A DNA stretch of 64,000 nucleotides from the NCBI RefSeq assembly GCF_000717335.1, contig NZ_JNYZ01000003.1, positions 62,001-126,000 of the forward strand, read 5' to 3'. This document shows positions 23,547-32,672 of the stretch, piece by piece (positions within the stretch are counted from its first letter, which is position 1; every line of letters starts with the position of its first letter). Origin of the DNA: Amycolatopsis jejuensis. Lineage in GTDB: Bacteria > Actinomycetota > Actinomycetes > Mycobacteriales > Pseudonocardiaceae. A program made the translations under genes and the position numbers. The notes beneath the pieces are model-generated. The model was not told the DNA's origin and did not search any database. It saw nothing but the letters and a program-made list of their open reading frames with translations.

Positions 23547-25268
23547 TCAGCCGCGCAGGAAAGGTGCCCCACGCGTTACGGCGGCGTAGGCGTCCACCGC
23601 GCCGTGTCCGTAGAACCCGTTGAACGACGGGTCGCCCAAACAGGTTGCGGTGAAGGAATCGTCCCGGCCGACATTCTTGTACTCGACCGTTCGCGGCACC
23701 GGACAGGCAATCGGTGAAGCCGTGCCTTCGAGCACGCGTTGCACCGCATCCGGGTCCATGGAGATCGAATGCCCGGTCTTCTTGCCGTACTGGGAAACGA
23801 TCAGCGCAGACACCCCGGCGGCGTGCGGAGTGGCCATCGAAGTGCCTTGCAGCCACTGGTAATAGCCGACCCGGCCGTCACTCGCCGTCGCCTTTTGGAC
23901 GCCGGCCGCAAGACCGTCCGGAGTCACATTGCCGCTCGCGTCGATGTTTCCTTCGGCCACCCCGACATTGCGCGGATACGCCGACAGGATCTCGTTCTGC
24001 ACCGTCCGGTACCACGGAGTGCCGAAGCCGTCGCGGAAATAGCCGCCCGGCGCGGAAACGGAGATCTGCTCGGTACCGTAGTTCGAATAGTCCGCCTTCG
24101 CCTGTGACGGACCGAAAGAGCCGACACCGATCGTGTGCGGGCCTTCCACCGGCAGCGAGAAGCACGACGAGTTTTCGATCGGCCGCGGATGCGTGGCATT
24201 GCTCGGGTAGTCCGGGCTCGTGATGTCGTCGTGCGGGGCAGCCATTTCGTCGTGCTGGTTGCCGAGCGCGACCACCATGGTGACGCCCTTGCGGTGCGCG
24301 TAATTCATGGCTCGCGTGGTGGCTTCGATGATCGTGCGCTGCTCGGCCTGTTCCGCCGGGGAATCCGCCGCATTGGCGCGGCAGTTGTACAGCCACGGGT
24401 CCACGTAGAAGCTCATGTTGACCACGTCGATGCCGGCGTCGCCGGAATAGGTGAGCGCGTCGACCGTCGGCTGCAGGAAGAAGAATCCGGAATCCTGTCC
24501 GGCGCGGACGTTCACCAGCGTCACATTCGGGGCCACCCCGGATACGCCGAATCCGTTGGCCGCCGCGCCGATGGTACCCGCGACGTGCGTACCGTGGCCG
24601 TTGTCGTCGTGGTCCACCGGGTCGACACAGCCGCGGAATTCACACGGGCCGTCGACCACCGTGCCGTTGACGTCCGCGACGATGTCCTTGGTGAAGTTCC
24701 GGGAATCGGCCTTGTCGAAGTTCGGCGCGATATCCGGATGACTGCCGTCGACGCCGGTGTCGATGATGCCGACCTTCACCCGTTTGTCGCCCGGCTGCTT
24801 GGTGCGCGCGAGGTCGGACCGGGTGGATTTGAGACCCCAGAGCTGGTCGTCGAGGGGATCGGTGCCGACCGGCTTTTTCGCGGTGGTCCCGGCCTGGTTA
24901 CCACCCGCGCGGCCTTCCTTTTCGACCGCGTCCGGCTTCACTTTCTTACCGCCCCGCGGCGCGGAGCCGATCGCCTTCGCCTTGGCCGCGCCGAACACCG
25001 CCCGGTTCGCCGAAACACGTTCGGTGAACCCGGTTGCGGGTGCGGTGGCCGTGATCAGGCCGACCGCATCATTGGTCGAGACGACCGTTCCTCCGGCATC
25101 GCGTACCGCCTGTTGAGCTGCCGCGACGCTCTGTCCATCCCGGGCCAGAACGCTGAACTCCGTGACGGGTCCGGCCGGTTGGGCCGACGCCGCCGGAAGC
25201 GCGACGGCCGACACCGCACCGAACAGGGGTACCGCCAGTGCCGCGGCGAGCAGTCTTGGTCTTTTCAC
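23547..25268 (-). CDS. Secreted subtilisin-like serine protease (S8 family)
   Basis: The 573-residue preproprotein has a signal peptide (MKRPRLLAAALAVPLFGAVS, cleavage near ASA-QPA at about 29), a prodomain of roughly 115 residues and the S8 catalytic triad: Asp in VGIIDTGVDGSHPD (D170), His in DNGHGTHVAGTIG and Ser in GTSMATPHAAGVSAL. The C-terminal extension after the serine holds two cysteines (IACPVPR, ATCLGDP) and ends in VDAYAAVTRG. It should degrade extracellular protein. A GAGGAGG ribosome site precedes the GTG start. The oligopeptide importer upstream on the same strand could take up its products. Confidence 0.93.
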   Translation of the reverse strand: MKRPRLLAAALAVPLFGAVSAVALPAASAQPAGPVTEFSVLARDGQSVAAAQQAVRDAGGTVVSTNDAVGLITATAPATGFTERVSANRAVFGAAKAKAIGSAPRGGKKVKPDAVEKEGRAGGNQAGTTAKKPVGTDPLDDQLWGLKSTRSDLARTKQPGDKRVKVGIIDTGVDGSHPDIAPNFDKADSRNFTKDIVADVNGTVVDGPCEFRGCVDPVDHDDNGHGTHVAGTIGAAANGFGVSGVAPNVTLVNVRAGQDSGFFFLQPTVDALTYSGDAGIDVVNMSFYVDPWLYNCRANAADSPAEQAEQRTIIEATTRAMNYAHRKGVTMVVALGNQHDEMAAPHDDITSPDYPSNATHPRPIENSSCFSLPVEGPHTIGVGSFGPSQAKADYSNYGTEQISVSAPGGYFRDGFGTPWYRTVQNEILSAYPRNVGVAEGNIDASGNVTPDGLAAGVQKATASDGRVGYYQWLQGTSMATPHAAGVSALIVSQYGKKTGHSISMDPDAVQRVLEGTASPIACPVPRTVEYKNVGRDDSFTATCLGDPSFNGFYGHGAVDAYAAVTRGAPFLRG

Positions 25269-25354
25269 GAGTCCTCCTCACGAAAACCGACACTGCAACG
25301 TACATAGCGGGCACCCGGTGCGGCAATCCTCAATGCGGAGGAACCCGACTAAAG

Positions 25355-26353
25355 TCAGGGGACCACCGACCGGGTCTCCGCGAAGTGGCAGGCCGAGAGA
25401 TGCCCGTCGGTCCGCGGTTCGAGCGCCGGGATGTCGGTGGCGCACACGTCGGCGGCCTTCCAGCAGCGCGTACGGAACCGGCAGCCCGACGGCGGGTCGA
25501 TCGGGCTCGGCACGTCGCCCTCCAGCCGGATCACCTGCCGCTGCCCGCGCACCGCCGGGTCGGCCACCGGCACCGCGGACAGTAGCGCCTGAGTGTAGGG
25601 ATGGGACGGTCGTTCGTAGATCTCGTCCTCGGTCCCGATTTCGACGATCTTGCCGAGGTACATCACCGCGACCCGGCTGGACAGGTGCCGCACCACCGAC
25701 AGGTCGTGCGCAATGAACACATAGGACAGTCCGAACTCACCCTGCAGCTCGCCGAGCAGGTTCATCACCTGTGCCTGGATGGAAACGTCCAAAGCGGACA
25801 CCGGCTCGTCGCAGATGATCACCTTGGGCCGCAAAGCAAGCGCCCGCGCAATGCCGATACGCTGCCGCTGTCCACCGGAGAACTGATGCGGATAACGGTT
25901 GACGTGCTCGGGATTGAGCCCGACCACCTCCAGCAGTTCCTGCACCTTCTGTGCCCGCGAACCCTTGGGCGCAACATCGGTGTGGATCTCGAATGGCTCT
26001 CCGACGATGTCACCGACGGTCATTCGCGGATTCAGCGATGTGTACGGATCCTGCAGCACGATCTGGATCTCGCGGCGCATCCGCCGCAATTCCGCGCCGC
26101 GTAGCTTGAACAAATCGCGCCCCTCGAAGGTCGCGGACCCGCTGGTCGGTTCCTCCAGGCGCATCAGCACCTGCGCGAGGGTCGACTTGCCGCATCCGGA
26201 TTCGCCGACCACGCCGAGGGTTTCGCCCGGCTGCAGGTCGAACGACACCCCGTCGACGGCTTTCACCTGTCCGATCGTGCGCTTGAACAGCACGCCCTGG
26301 CGCACCGGGAAGTGCTTCACCAGGTCGTGCACACTGAGAATCGGCTCACCCAC
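25355..26353 (-). CDS. Oligopeptide ABC transporter ATPase (OppF type)
   Basis: A 332-residue ATPase with Walker A GESGCGKST, signature SGGQRQRIG, Walker B VIICDEPVSALD and a C-terminal CRFRTRCWKAADVC motif. The GTG at 26353 gives the normal N-terminus ([17 protein letters not shown]) and overlaps the OppD-type gene by 8 bp. It is the last gene of the second five-gene importer, and the subtilisin gene follows 86 bp downstream. Confidence 0.93.
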   Translation of the reverse strand: MGEPILSVHDLVKHFPVRQGVLFKRTIGQVKAVDGVSFDLQPGETLGVVGESGCGKSTLAQVLMRLEEPTSGSATFEGRDLFKLRGAELRRMRREIQIVLQDPYTSLNPRMTVGDIVGEPFEIHTDVAPKGSRAQKVQELLEVVGLNPEHVNRYPHQFSGGQRQRIGIARALALRPKVIICDEPVSALDVSIQAQVMNLLGELQGEFGLSYVFIAHDLSVVRHLSSRVAVMYLGKIVEIGTEDEIYERPSHPYTQALLSAVPVADPAVRGQRQVIRLEGDVPSPIDPPSGCRFRTRCWKAADVCATDIPALEPRTDGHLSACHFAETRSVVP

Positions 26354-27347
26354 GGCTTTCCACCACCTCCTCGGCGAAATGACACGCACTGACCCGGCCG
26401 AACCCGAGCGCGTGCAAGGACGGCCGCTCGTCACGGCACCGTTGTTCGGCCCGTTTGCACCGCGGGTGGAACGGGCAGCCTGCCGGAATGTCGAGCAGGC
26501 TCGGCGGCAGGCCCTTGATCGTTTCCAGCGTCTGTCCTTTGAGGTCCAGCCGCGGCAGGGAATCCATCAACGCCGCCGTGTACGGATGCCCGGGCGAGCT
26601 GAACAGTTCCCGCACGTCGGCCTGTTCCACGATCCGCCCGGCGTACATCACCGCGATGCGGTCGGCCACCTCGGCGACCACCCCGAGGTCGTGCGTGATG
26701 AGAATGAGCCCCATCCGCCGTTCCCGCTGGATTTCCGCGAGCAGGTCCATGATCTGCGCCTGCACGGTGACGTCCAGCGCGGTCGTGGGCTCGTCCGCGA
26801 TCAGCAGGTCCGGGTCGAGGGCGAGCGACATGGCGATCATCGCGCGCTGCCGCATCCCGCCGGAGAACTGGTGCGGATAGTCCTTGATCCGCCGCGCCGC
26901 GGCCGGAATACGGACCAGGTCGAGCAGTTCGACCGCCCTGGTCCGGGCTTCCTTTTTGGACAGTCCTTGCCGGACCCGCAACTGTTCCTCGATCTGGAAC
27001 CCGATGGTGAACACCGGGTTCAGCGCGGAAAGCGCGTCCTGGAAGATCATCGCGATTTCCGCGCCGCGGACTTCCCGGCGCCGGTCCGCACTCGCGGTGA
27101 GCAGATCCTCGCCGCGGTACCGGATCGACCCGCCGGTGATCACTCCCGGTGGCGTGTCGAGAATGCCCATGATGGTCTGCGCGGTGACGCTCTTGCCGGA
27201 GCCCGATTCGCCAAGTACCGCAAGGGTTTCCCCGGCGTGCACGGAATAGCCGACGCCGTTGAGCACGTTGGCCACGCCGTCGGAGGTACGGAACTCCACG
27301 TGCAGGTCTTCGACCTCGAGCAGCAGCTCGTCATCTACTGTGGACAC
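26346..27347 (-). CDS. Oligopeptide ABC transporter ATPase (OppD type)
   Basis: The 333-residue ATPase has Walker [10 protein letters not shown], signature SGGMRQRAM, Walker [13 protein letters not shown] and the C-terminal [14 protein letters not shown] cluster-type motif of the OppD/DppD group. The start is GTG, 3 bp after the permease stop. It pairs with the OppF-type ATPase to drive the importer. Confidence 0.93.
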   Translation of the reverse strand: MSTVDDELLLEVEDLHVEFRTSDGVANVLNGVGYSVHAGETLAVLGESGSGKSVTAQTIMGILDTPPGVITGGSIRYRGEDLLTASADRRREVRGAEIAMIFQDALSALNPVFTIGFQIEEQLRVRQGLSKKEARTRAVELLDLVRIPAAARRIKDYPHQFSGGMRQRAMIAMSLALDPDLLIADEPTTALDVTVQAQIMDLLAEIQRERRMGLILITHDLGVVAEVADRIAVMYAGRIVEQADVRELFSSPGHPYTAALMDSLPRLDLKGQTLETIKGLPPSLLDIPAGCPFHPRCKRAEQRCRDERPSLHALGFGRVSACHFAEEVVESRG

Positions 27348-27350
27348 TCG

Positions 27351-28304
27351 CTACCTCGACTTCGGGTCGAGCGCGTCGCGGATCCCGTCACCGAGCATCA
27401 CGAACGCGAGCACGGTGACGGTGACGAACGCACCGGGGAACAGGAGCATGTGCGGGTCGGCGCGGAAGTAGTCGCGGGCATCGCTGATCATGACGCCCCA
27501 CGACACCACCGGCGGCCGCACGCCGATGCCGAGGTACGCAAGCGTTGCCTCGGCGCCGATGGCCGCGCCCAGCGCGATCGTGGCGTACACGAGCACCGGC
27601 GCGAGAGTGTTGGGCAGCAGGTGCCGGAACACGATCCGCGGGGTGCTGGCGCCGAGCGCGCGGGCCGCCTTCACGTAGTCCAATTGCTTGGCCACCAAGG
27701 TCGCGGACCGCATGATGCGCATGGCCACCGGCCAGGTCAGCACCGCAATGGAACAGACCACCTGCACGATGATGGTGACCTGCCCGGGGTTGGAGCCGGG
27801 CGCGTTGAACGTCGTGAGGATGACGATCGCACCGAGCACGAACGGCAGACCGGCGAAGATGTCACCGAGCCGGGAGAGCAGGCTGTCGATCAACCGTCCA
27901 TAGTAGCCCGCGACAATCCCGACGAGTGATCCGAAAAGGACAGTCAGGATCGTCGCGAACACTCCGACCAGCAGCGAGGCCCGTGCGCCGTAGATGGTGC
28001 GGGCGTATACGTCGTAACCCTGGTTGTCGTACCCGAACCAGGCATCCGCGGACGGGCCTTCGTTGGCGTGCGTCAGATCGCTGTATCCGGCCGGGCGATG
28101 CGAAAACAGGCCTGGCGCAATGGCGATGATGACGATCAGCAGGATGATCACCGCGGAAATCATGAACGCCGGTTTACGGCGCAGCTGGCGCCACGCATCG
28201 CCCCACAGGCTCCGGGGCTTCTTGGGGGCGGTGGCCGAATCATCGATACGCGACAGTTCCGCCGCGTCGACTCCCCCGCCACCGACGAGATTCGGGTCAG
28301 TCAT
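27351..28304 (-). CDS. Oligopeptide ABC transporter permease (OppC type)
   Basis: A 317-residue permease with a roughly 50-residue cytoplasmic lead, a first span (ISAVIILLIVIIAIAPGLF), the FGYDNQGYDVYARTIYGAR motif equivalent to OppC's GTD-x-x-GRD region and further spans. The EAA loop lies around AARALGASTPRIVFRHLLPN. The ATG at 28304 overlaps the OppB gene by 8 bp; the 14 in-frame codons before it are shadow sequence. The D-x-x-GRD motif is altered (NQGYD), a mild oddity. Confidence 0.92.
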   Translation of the reverse strand: MTDPNLVGGGGVDAAELSRIDDSATAPKKPRSLWGDAWRQLRRKPAFMISAVIILLIVIIAIAPGLFSHRPAGYSDLTHANEGPSADAWFGYDNQGYDVYARTIYGARASLLVGVFATILTVLFGSLVGIVAGYYGRLIDSLLSRLGDIFAGLPFVLGAIVILTTFNAPGSNPGQVTIIVQVVCSIAVLTWPVAMRIMRSATLVAKQLDYVKAARALGASTPRIVFRHLLPNTLAPVLVYATIALGAAIGAEATLAYLGIGVRPPVVSWGVMISDARDYFRADPHMLLFPGAFVTVTVLAFVMLGDGIRDALDPKSR

Positions 28305-29223
28305 AACGGATCCTCGGGTCGAGAACGGCGTAGAGCAGGTCCACAATCAGGCTCATCAGCAGGTACACCAGCACGAGCAGCACGACGACGCCGACGACGG
28401 TCGCGCTTTCCCGGTTCTGGATGCCGCGGAAAATGAGCCCGCCGAGACCGTTGATGTTGAACACGCCCTCGGTCACGATCGCCCCGCCCATGAGCGCGCC
28501 GAGGTCGGTGCCCAGGAACGTGAGCACCGGAATCACCGAATTGCGCAGCAAATGGATGCCGATCACGCGGCTGTTCGGCTGGCCTTTCGCGATCGCGGTG
28601 CGGATGTAGTCGGCGTGCCGGTTCTCCGCAATCGACGTTCTCGTGAGCCGCGCGACGTACGCCATGGAAAGGCTGCCCAAGGCGATCCCGGGCACGATCA
28701 ATTCCCCGAACCCGGGATTGTCCGAGACGCTGGTGTCGATGATACCGAGCTCCGTACCCAGCACGATCTGCAGCACGATCGCGGTGACGAACACCGGCAG
28801 CGAGATCAGGAACGTGGTCGAGACCAGTACCAGGTTGTCGAGGAAACCCTTGCCGCGCAAGCCGGTCAGCACTCCGGCGGACAGGCCGATCACGGCCTCG
28901 ATGAGCACGGCGACGAGCGCAAGGCGCAGGGTGATCGGGTAGGAGTTGGCGATGAGCTCGCCGACCGCATTGCCGTTGAACGTTTCGCCCCAGTCGCCGG
29001 TGAAAAGGCTGCCGAGGTATTTGAAGTACTGGACGAACAGATTGTCGTTCAGGTGGAACTTCTCGGTCATCAGGTCGATGTAGGCCTGCGGACAGGCCGT
29101 CTGACCGCATTTGCCGGAGAACGGGTCCCCGGGCACGGCCCACACCAGCGCGTAGATCAGGAAAGTGGTGCCGAAGAACACCGGGATCAGCTGGAGCAGG
29201 CGGCGCAGAACGTAGCGAATCAT
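28297..29223 (-). CDS. Oligopeptide ABC transporter permease (OppB type)
   Basis: The 308-residue permease starts MIRYVLRRLLQLIPVFFGTT, the typical OppB N-terminus, followed by WAVPGDPF. An unusual periplasmic insertion with two cysteines (SGKCGQTACPQAY) lies near residue 40, which could form a disulfide in the outer loop. The EAA loop is around DYIRTAIAKGQPNSRVIGIH. A strong stem-loop precedes it, separating it from the binding-protein gene. Confidence 0.92.
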   Translation of the reverse strand: MIRYVLRRLLQLIPVFFGTTFLIYALVWAVPGDPFSGKCGQTACPQAYIDLMTEKFHLNDNLFVQYFKYLGSLFTGDWGETFNGNAVGELIANSYPITLRLALVAVLIEAVIGLSAGVLTGLRGKGFLDNLVLVSTTFLISLPVFVTAIVLQIVLGTELGIIDTSVSDNPGFGELIVPGIALGSLSMAYVARLTRTSIAENRHADYIRTAIAKGQPNSRVIGIHLLRNSVIPVLTFLGTDLGALMGGAIVTEGVFNINGLGGLIFRGIQNRESATVVGVVVLLVLVYLLMSLIVDLLYAVLDPRIRYD

Positions 29224-29248
29224 GCGTGGTTCCTCGAAGTGCGCGCCG

Positions 29249-29283
29249 GGCTCGTGAGTGGCAGGTCAGGCCACTCACGAGCC
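29249..29283 (-). promoter_or_regulatory. Intercistronic stem-loop between binding-protein and permease genes
   Basis: Perfect 14-bp arms (29249-29262, GGCTCGTGAGTGGC; 29270-29283) enclose a 7-nt loop. The position, between the binding-protein stop and the OppB start, is the same as that of the hairpin in the first importer operon. It probably protects the upstream mRNA or reduces read-through. Confidence 0.7.
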
Positions 29284-29311
29284 AGGTGGTGGGAGCGGAT
29301 GGTTCAGCGCG

Positions 29312-30937
29312 TCACTTCTTGGTGACCTCGACCGACGAGTAGTCGGCGCGCCGGCGGAAGTCGAGCACCACGGTCTTGGCGTGCTTCGACTTCGCCGCGA
29401 CCCCCTTCTCGTCCCACACCGGAATCGAGGGCAGGTCCTGCGCGATCTGGTCCTCGGCCTGCTGGTACAGCTTCATCGCGGCGTCCTTGTCGGCCGTCGC
29501 GTCGGCTTGGGCCAGCGTCTGGTCGACCTTCGGGTTCGAGTACACCGAGTCGTTCGACGACGCCCCGGTGCGGTAGATCGGGTTGAGGAAGTCCTCGATC
29601 GACGGGTAGTCCGCGGACCAGTCCGAACGGCCCATGCCGGTGAGCTTGTGCCCGGTCACGATGCTGCGCCACTGGCCGAAGTCGGTCGCGGGCACGAAAT
29701 CGCATTCGACGCCGAGCACGTTCTTGATGCTGTTGCACGCGGCGACCAGCGGTTCCTTGCGGCCGCCGTCGGCGTTCGAGGCAATGGTGAGCTTGCCCTT
29801 GAACCCGGACTTCTGGAAGAGCGCCTTCGCCTGCTCCGGGTCGAACTTGCAGAACTGGCACACGCCCGGCCGGTAACCCGGAATGCCTTGGGAGATATAG
29901 CCGTCAGCGGGCACGTACGTGTCGTTCATGACCGTTTTGGTGATCTGCGGGCGGTCGATGGCCAGCGAGATCGCCTTGCGCAGGTCGAGGTTGTTGTACC
30001 CGGGCACGTAGTACGGGATGGCGATCGTGCTGATGCCGAGCAGATGGCCGGTGACCAGGTTGTCCTTGAGGTCAGCCTTGTACTTGCCGCCGGCGAGCGC
30101 CGAGGGCGGAAGCGTCTCGATGAAGTCGAGCTTGTTGCTCAGCAGGTCCTGGTACGCGGTTTCCTGGCTGGCGTAGATCTTGACGTCCAGATCCTTGAAC
30201 TTGACCTTGTCCGGGCCCTGGTAGTCGTCGTTGCGGGTCAGCTTGATGTCGGCGTTCGGCGTGCGGCTCACGAACTTCATCGGGCCGTTGCCGATCGGGT
30301 GCTGCGCGAACGCCTTGGGGTCCTTGAAGAACGCGTCCGGCAGCGGCGCGAAGGCGGTGTACCCGATCTTGATGCCGAAGACGGAGAACGGCGCGTTGAG
30401 CGTGACCTGGAACTCGTAGTCGTTCTTCACCACGAGGCCGGACATCTTGTCCGTGGCCGGCTTGGCGTTCTCGTCGCTCGGGTGGACGTCGGAGTAGCCC
30501 TGGATGTTCTCGAAGAACGTGCTGTTGATCTGCCCGTTCGGGGTGTAGGCGCCGTAGTTCCAGGCATCCACGAAGTTCTTGGCCTTGACTTCGGTGCCGT
30601 CGTGGAACTTCCAGCCCTGCTTGATCTTGATGTCGTAGACCTTGGAGTCGGTCGTGGTGATCGAGTCGGCCATCATGTTGTACGGCTCGGCGTTCTCGCC
30701 CTTGAAAGCGATGAGCTCCGCGAACATCGGGTCGACGGCCTTGGTGCCGCCCAGTTCGTTGGTGTTCGTGGGGATCAGCGTGTTCTGCGGCTCGGTGCCG
30801 TACACCGTGAACGTCCCGTTCGGGTCGACCTCACCCGCCGAGCCGCTGCCCGTCCCGCCTCCGCCACAGCCTGCCAGGAGCAGTGACAAGGTTGTCACCA
30901 CCGCGGCCGCCCCCAAGAGCCTGGATGAACCCCGCAT
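29312..30937 (-). CDS. Oligopeptide-binding lipoprotein (family 5, OppA type)
   Basis: A 541-residue solute-binding protein with lipoprotein signal MRGSSRLLGAAAVVTTLSLL and lipobox LLAGC (lipid Cys24), then a Gly/Ser linker. The family 5 body shows IKQGWKFHDGTEVKAKNFVD and LRKAISLAIDRPQITKTV. The ATG at 30937 follows a GGAGGGG ribosome site; the in-frame sequence before it is a shadow. It heads the second importer operon. The match to OppA/DppA relatives with an N-terminal GTFTVYGTEPQNTLIPTNT segment suggests a true oligopeptide binder, though the ligand is not fixed. Confidence 0.93.
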   Translation of the reverse strand: MRGSSRLLGAAAVVTTLSLLLAGCGGGGTGSGSAGEVDPNGTFTVYGTEPQNTLIPTNTNELGGTKAVDPMFAELIAFKGENAEPYNMMADSITTTDSKVYDIKIKQGWKFHDGTEVKAKNFVDAWNYGAYTPNGQINSTFFENIQGYSDVHPSDENAKPATDKMSGLVVKNDYEFQVTLNAPFSVFGIKIGYTAFAPLPDAFFKDPKAFAQHPIGNGPMKFVSRTPNADIKLTRNDDYQGPDKVKFKDLDVKIYASQETAYQDLLSNKLDFIETLPPSALAGGKYKADLKDNLVTGHLLGISTIAIPYYVPGYNNLDLRKAISLAIDRPQITKTVMNDTYVPADGYISQGIPGYRPGVCQFCKFDPEQAKALFQKSGFKGKLTIASNADGGRKEPLVAACNSIKNVLGVECDFVPATDFGQWRSIVTGHKLTGMGRSDWSADYPSIEDFLNPIYRTGASSNDSVYSNPKVDQTLAQADATADKDAAMKLYQQAEDQIAQDLPSIPVWDEKGVAAKSKHAKTVVLDFRRRADYSSVEVTKK

Positions 30938-31108
30938 ATCCCCTCCGTTTCTCGCGTTCCGCATAGCGAGACGGAGGCTATCGTGATCGGTGCTTCGTAA
31001 CGGATTCGCCGGGTTGCAAATGAATGACGACACGAACCGTCACCCGGTCAGCCCACAACCTTCAGGTCTTGATGACTTACGGTGATCTTGGTACGGGATC
31101 TACCTTGC

Positions 31109-32062
31109 TCAGACGAGCGACAACGCGATTCCGTCGAGGATGTCGTGTTCGCTGACCACCAGCTGGTCCGGACCACCCCGCCGCGCGAACTCCTCGGCAA
31201 GCACCTGGATGATCACCGCGCCACCCCCGATCACGTCGACGCGGCCAGGATGGATCACCGGATTCGCCGCACGCGTGGCCCGGTCGGCACTGAGCAGAGT
31301 GGTGGCGAGCCGGTCGATTTCGGGGTGCGAAAGCTTCGAAAGATGCGTGCGTTCGGAGTCGTATTCAGGCAATTCCTGCGAAACCGCTGACAACGTGGTC
31401 ACCGTCCCGGCGACCCCGATCCAGGTCTGCGCCTTGGCGACGTCGACGACGTCGAACGCCTCGGCGAGAATCCCGCGCGCGAGCTCCCTGGCGGCGCTGA
31501 CCTCGGCACCGGTCGGCGGGTCCCCCTTGAGCGCCCGCTCGGTGATCCGGACACACCCGATGTCGACGGATTTCGCCGCGAGCACCTCGGCTTCCCGCCC
31601 ATTCCACGTCCCGAGCACGAGTTCGGTGGACCCCCCGCCGACGTCGACGACCACGAACGGCCCGTCCTCGGCGTCCTGCTCCCCGACGGCGCCGGTGAAG
31701 GAAAGCCTGGCTTCCTCGTCACCGCTGATGACCTCGGCCTCGGTACCGAGCGTCTCGCGGGTCATGGCGAAGAACTCGTCGCGGTTGCTGGCGTCCCGGG
31801 TGGCCGAGGTGGCGACCATGCGCACCTTCTCGACTCCCTTACGCCGCGCGGCAACCGTGTAGTCCGCCAACGCGACGCGGGTGCGCTCGAGCGCTTCGGG
31901 CGCGAGCCGCCCGGTGGCGTCCACGCCCTGCCCGAGCCGCACGATCCGCATCTCGCGGTGGAGGTCCCGGAGGTCGGCGGAACCATCGTGCCGCGGGGTC
32001 ACCTCGGCGACCAGCAGGCGGATGGAGTTGGTCCCACAGTCGATGGCAGCTACCCGAGTCAT
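31109..32062 (-). CDS. ppx: Ppx/GppA family exopolyphosphatase
   Basis: The 317-residue protein has the ASKHA phosphate-binding motifs of the exopolyphosphatase/pppGpp phosphatase family: VAAIDCGTNSIRLLVAE at the N-terminus and VVDVGGGSTELVLG in the middle, with ISGDEEARLSF between them. At this length it is the short actinobacterial form (Rv1026-like), lacking the C-terminal HD domain of E. coli Ppx. It lies downstream of eno, ftsB-like and DUF501 genes, the same order as Rv1023-Rv1026 in M. tuberculosis. A long palindrome separates it from DUF501. Confidence 0.92.
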   Translation of the reverse strand: MTRVAAIDCGTNSIRLLVAEVTPRHDGSADLRDLHREMRIVRLGQGVDATGRLAPEALERTRVALADYTVAARRKGVEKVRMVATSATRDASNRDEFFAMTRETLGTEAEVISGDEEARLSFTGAVGEQDAEDGPFVVVDVGGGSTELVLGTWNGREAEVLAAKSVDIGCVRITERALKGDPPTGAEVSAARELARGILAEAFDVVDVAKAQTWIGVAGTVTTLSAVSQELPEYDSERTHLSKLSHPEIDRLATTLLSADRATRAANPVIHPGRVDVIGGGAVIIQVLAEEFARRGGPDQLVVSEHDILDGIALSLV

Positions 32063-32079
32063 GAAGCCGACTTTACGGG

Positions 32080-32134
32080 GTCCGTGAAGGGAACCATCAG
32101 GGAATCAGATTCCGTGATGGTTCCCTTCACGGAC
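32080..32134. repeat. 55-bp near-perfect palindrome between DUF501 and ppx
   Basis: Outer arms of 20 bp (32080-32099, GTCCGTGAAGGGAACCATCA; 32115-32134) match perfectly. The intervening 15 nt hold a second perfect stem GGAATC/GATTCC (32101-32106 and 32108-32113) around a single A, with one G-G mismatch between the two stems. It lies 7 bp after the DUF501 stop and 17 bp before ppx. It may act as a terminator or be a dispersed intergenic palindromic repeat; the GTGAAGGGAACC core resembles palindromes I associate with Amycolatopsis intergenic regions. Confidence 0.8.
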
Positions 32135-32141
32135 TTCGGGG

Positions 32142-32651
32142 CTACGAGTGCCGGGCGCAGTCCCCCGTCGGCCAGCCTTGTTCACGGACCCAGGCCAGCG
32201 TCTCGTCCCCGAACGGGTTGATGCCCGGCCCCACGGCGAGCGTGTGCGCCAGGTGGACGTGCAGGCATTTGACCCGGCCCGGCATCCCGCCAGCGGTCAC
32301 CTGCGTGCCCAGCGATTCGATCGCGTCCCGTTCGGCCAGGTACGTCTCATGGGTGCGCTGGTACGTCGCGGCGAGCTCCGGGTCGGTGGTGAGCCGGTCG
32401 GTCATCTCCTTCATCACGCCGGACGCCTCGAGCGTGCCCACCATCGACGTGAGCCGCGGGCAGGTCAGGTAGTACAGCGTGGGGAACGGCGTCCCGTTCT
32501 CCAGCCGCGGACTGGTCTGGACCACCGACGGATGCCCGCCGGGGCATCGCGCGGCCACCGCCCGCAGCGCCCTCGGCGGCCGTCCGAGCTGCTGCGCGAT
32601 GACCTCCCGGTCGACGTCGGTGACGGGTTCGAAGCGGGGAGTCTCGTTCAC
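32142..32651 (-). CDS. DUF501 domain-containing protein
   Basis: A 169-residue protein matching the actinobacterial DUF501 family (Rv1025-like). It has a central block of conserved residues, RCPGGHPSVVQTSPRLENGT and PFPTLYYLTCPRL, followed by MPGRVKCLHVHLAHTLA with conserved Cys and His residues. That could suggest a metal or redox site, but no function is established. The start is GTG, 21 bp after the ftsB-like gene. Genomic position between the FtsB-like gene and ppx is highly conserved. Confidence 0.92.
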   Translation of the reverse strand: MNETPRFEPVTDVDREVIAQQLGRPPRALRAVAARCPGGHPSVVQTSPRLENGTPFPTLYYLTCPRLTSMVGTLEASGVMKEMTDRLTTDPELAATYQRTHETYLAERDAIESLGTQVTAGGMPGRVKCLHVHLAHTLAVGPGINPFGDETLAWVREQGWPTGDCARHS

Positions 32652-32672
32652 GGGGTCCAGGCTAATGAGCCC

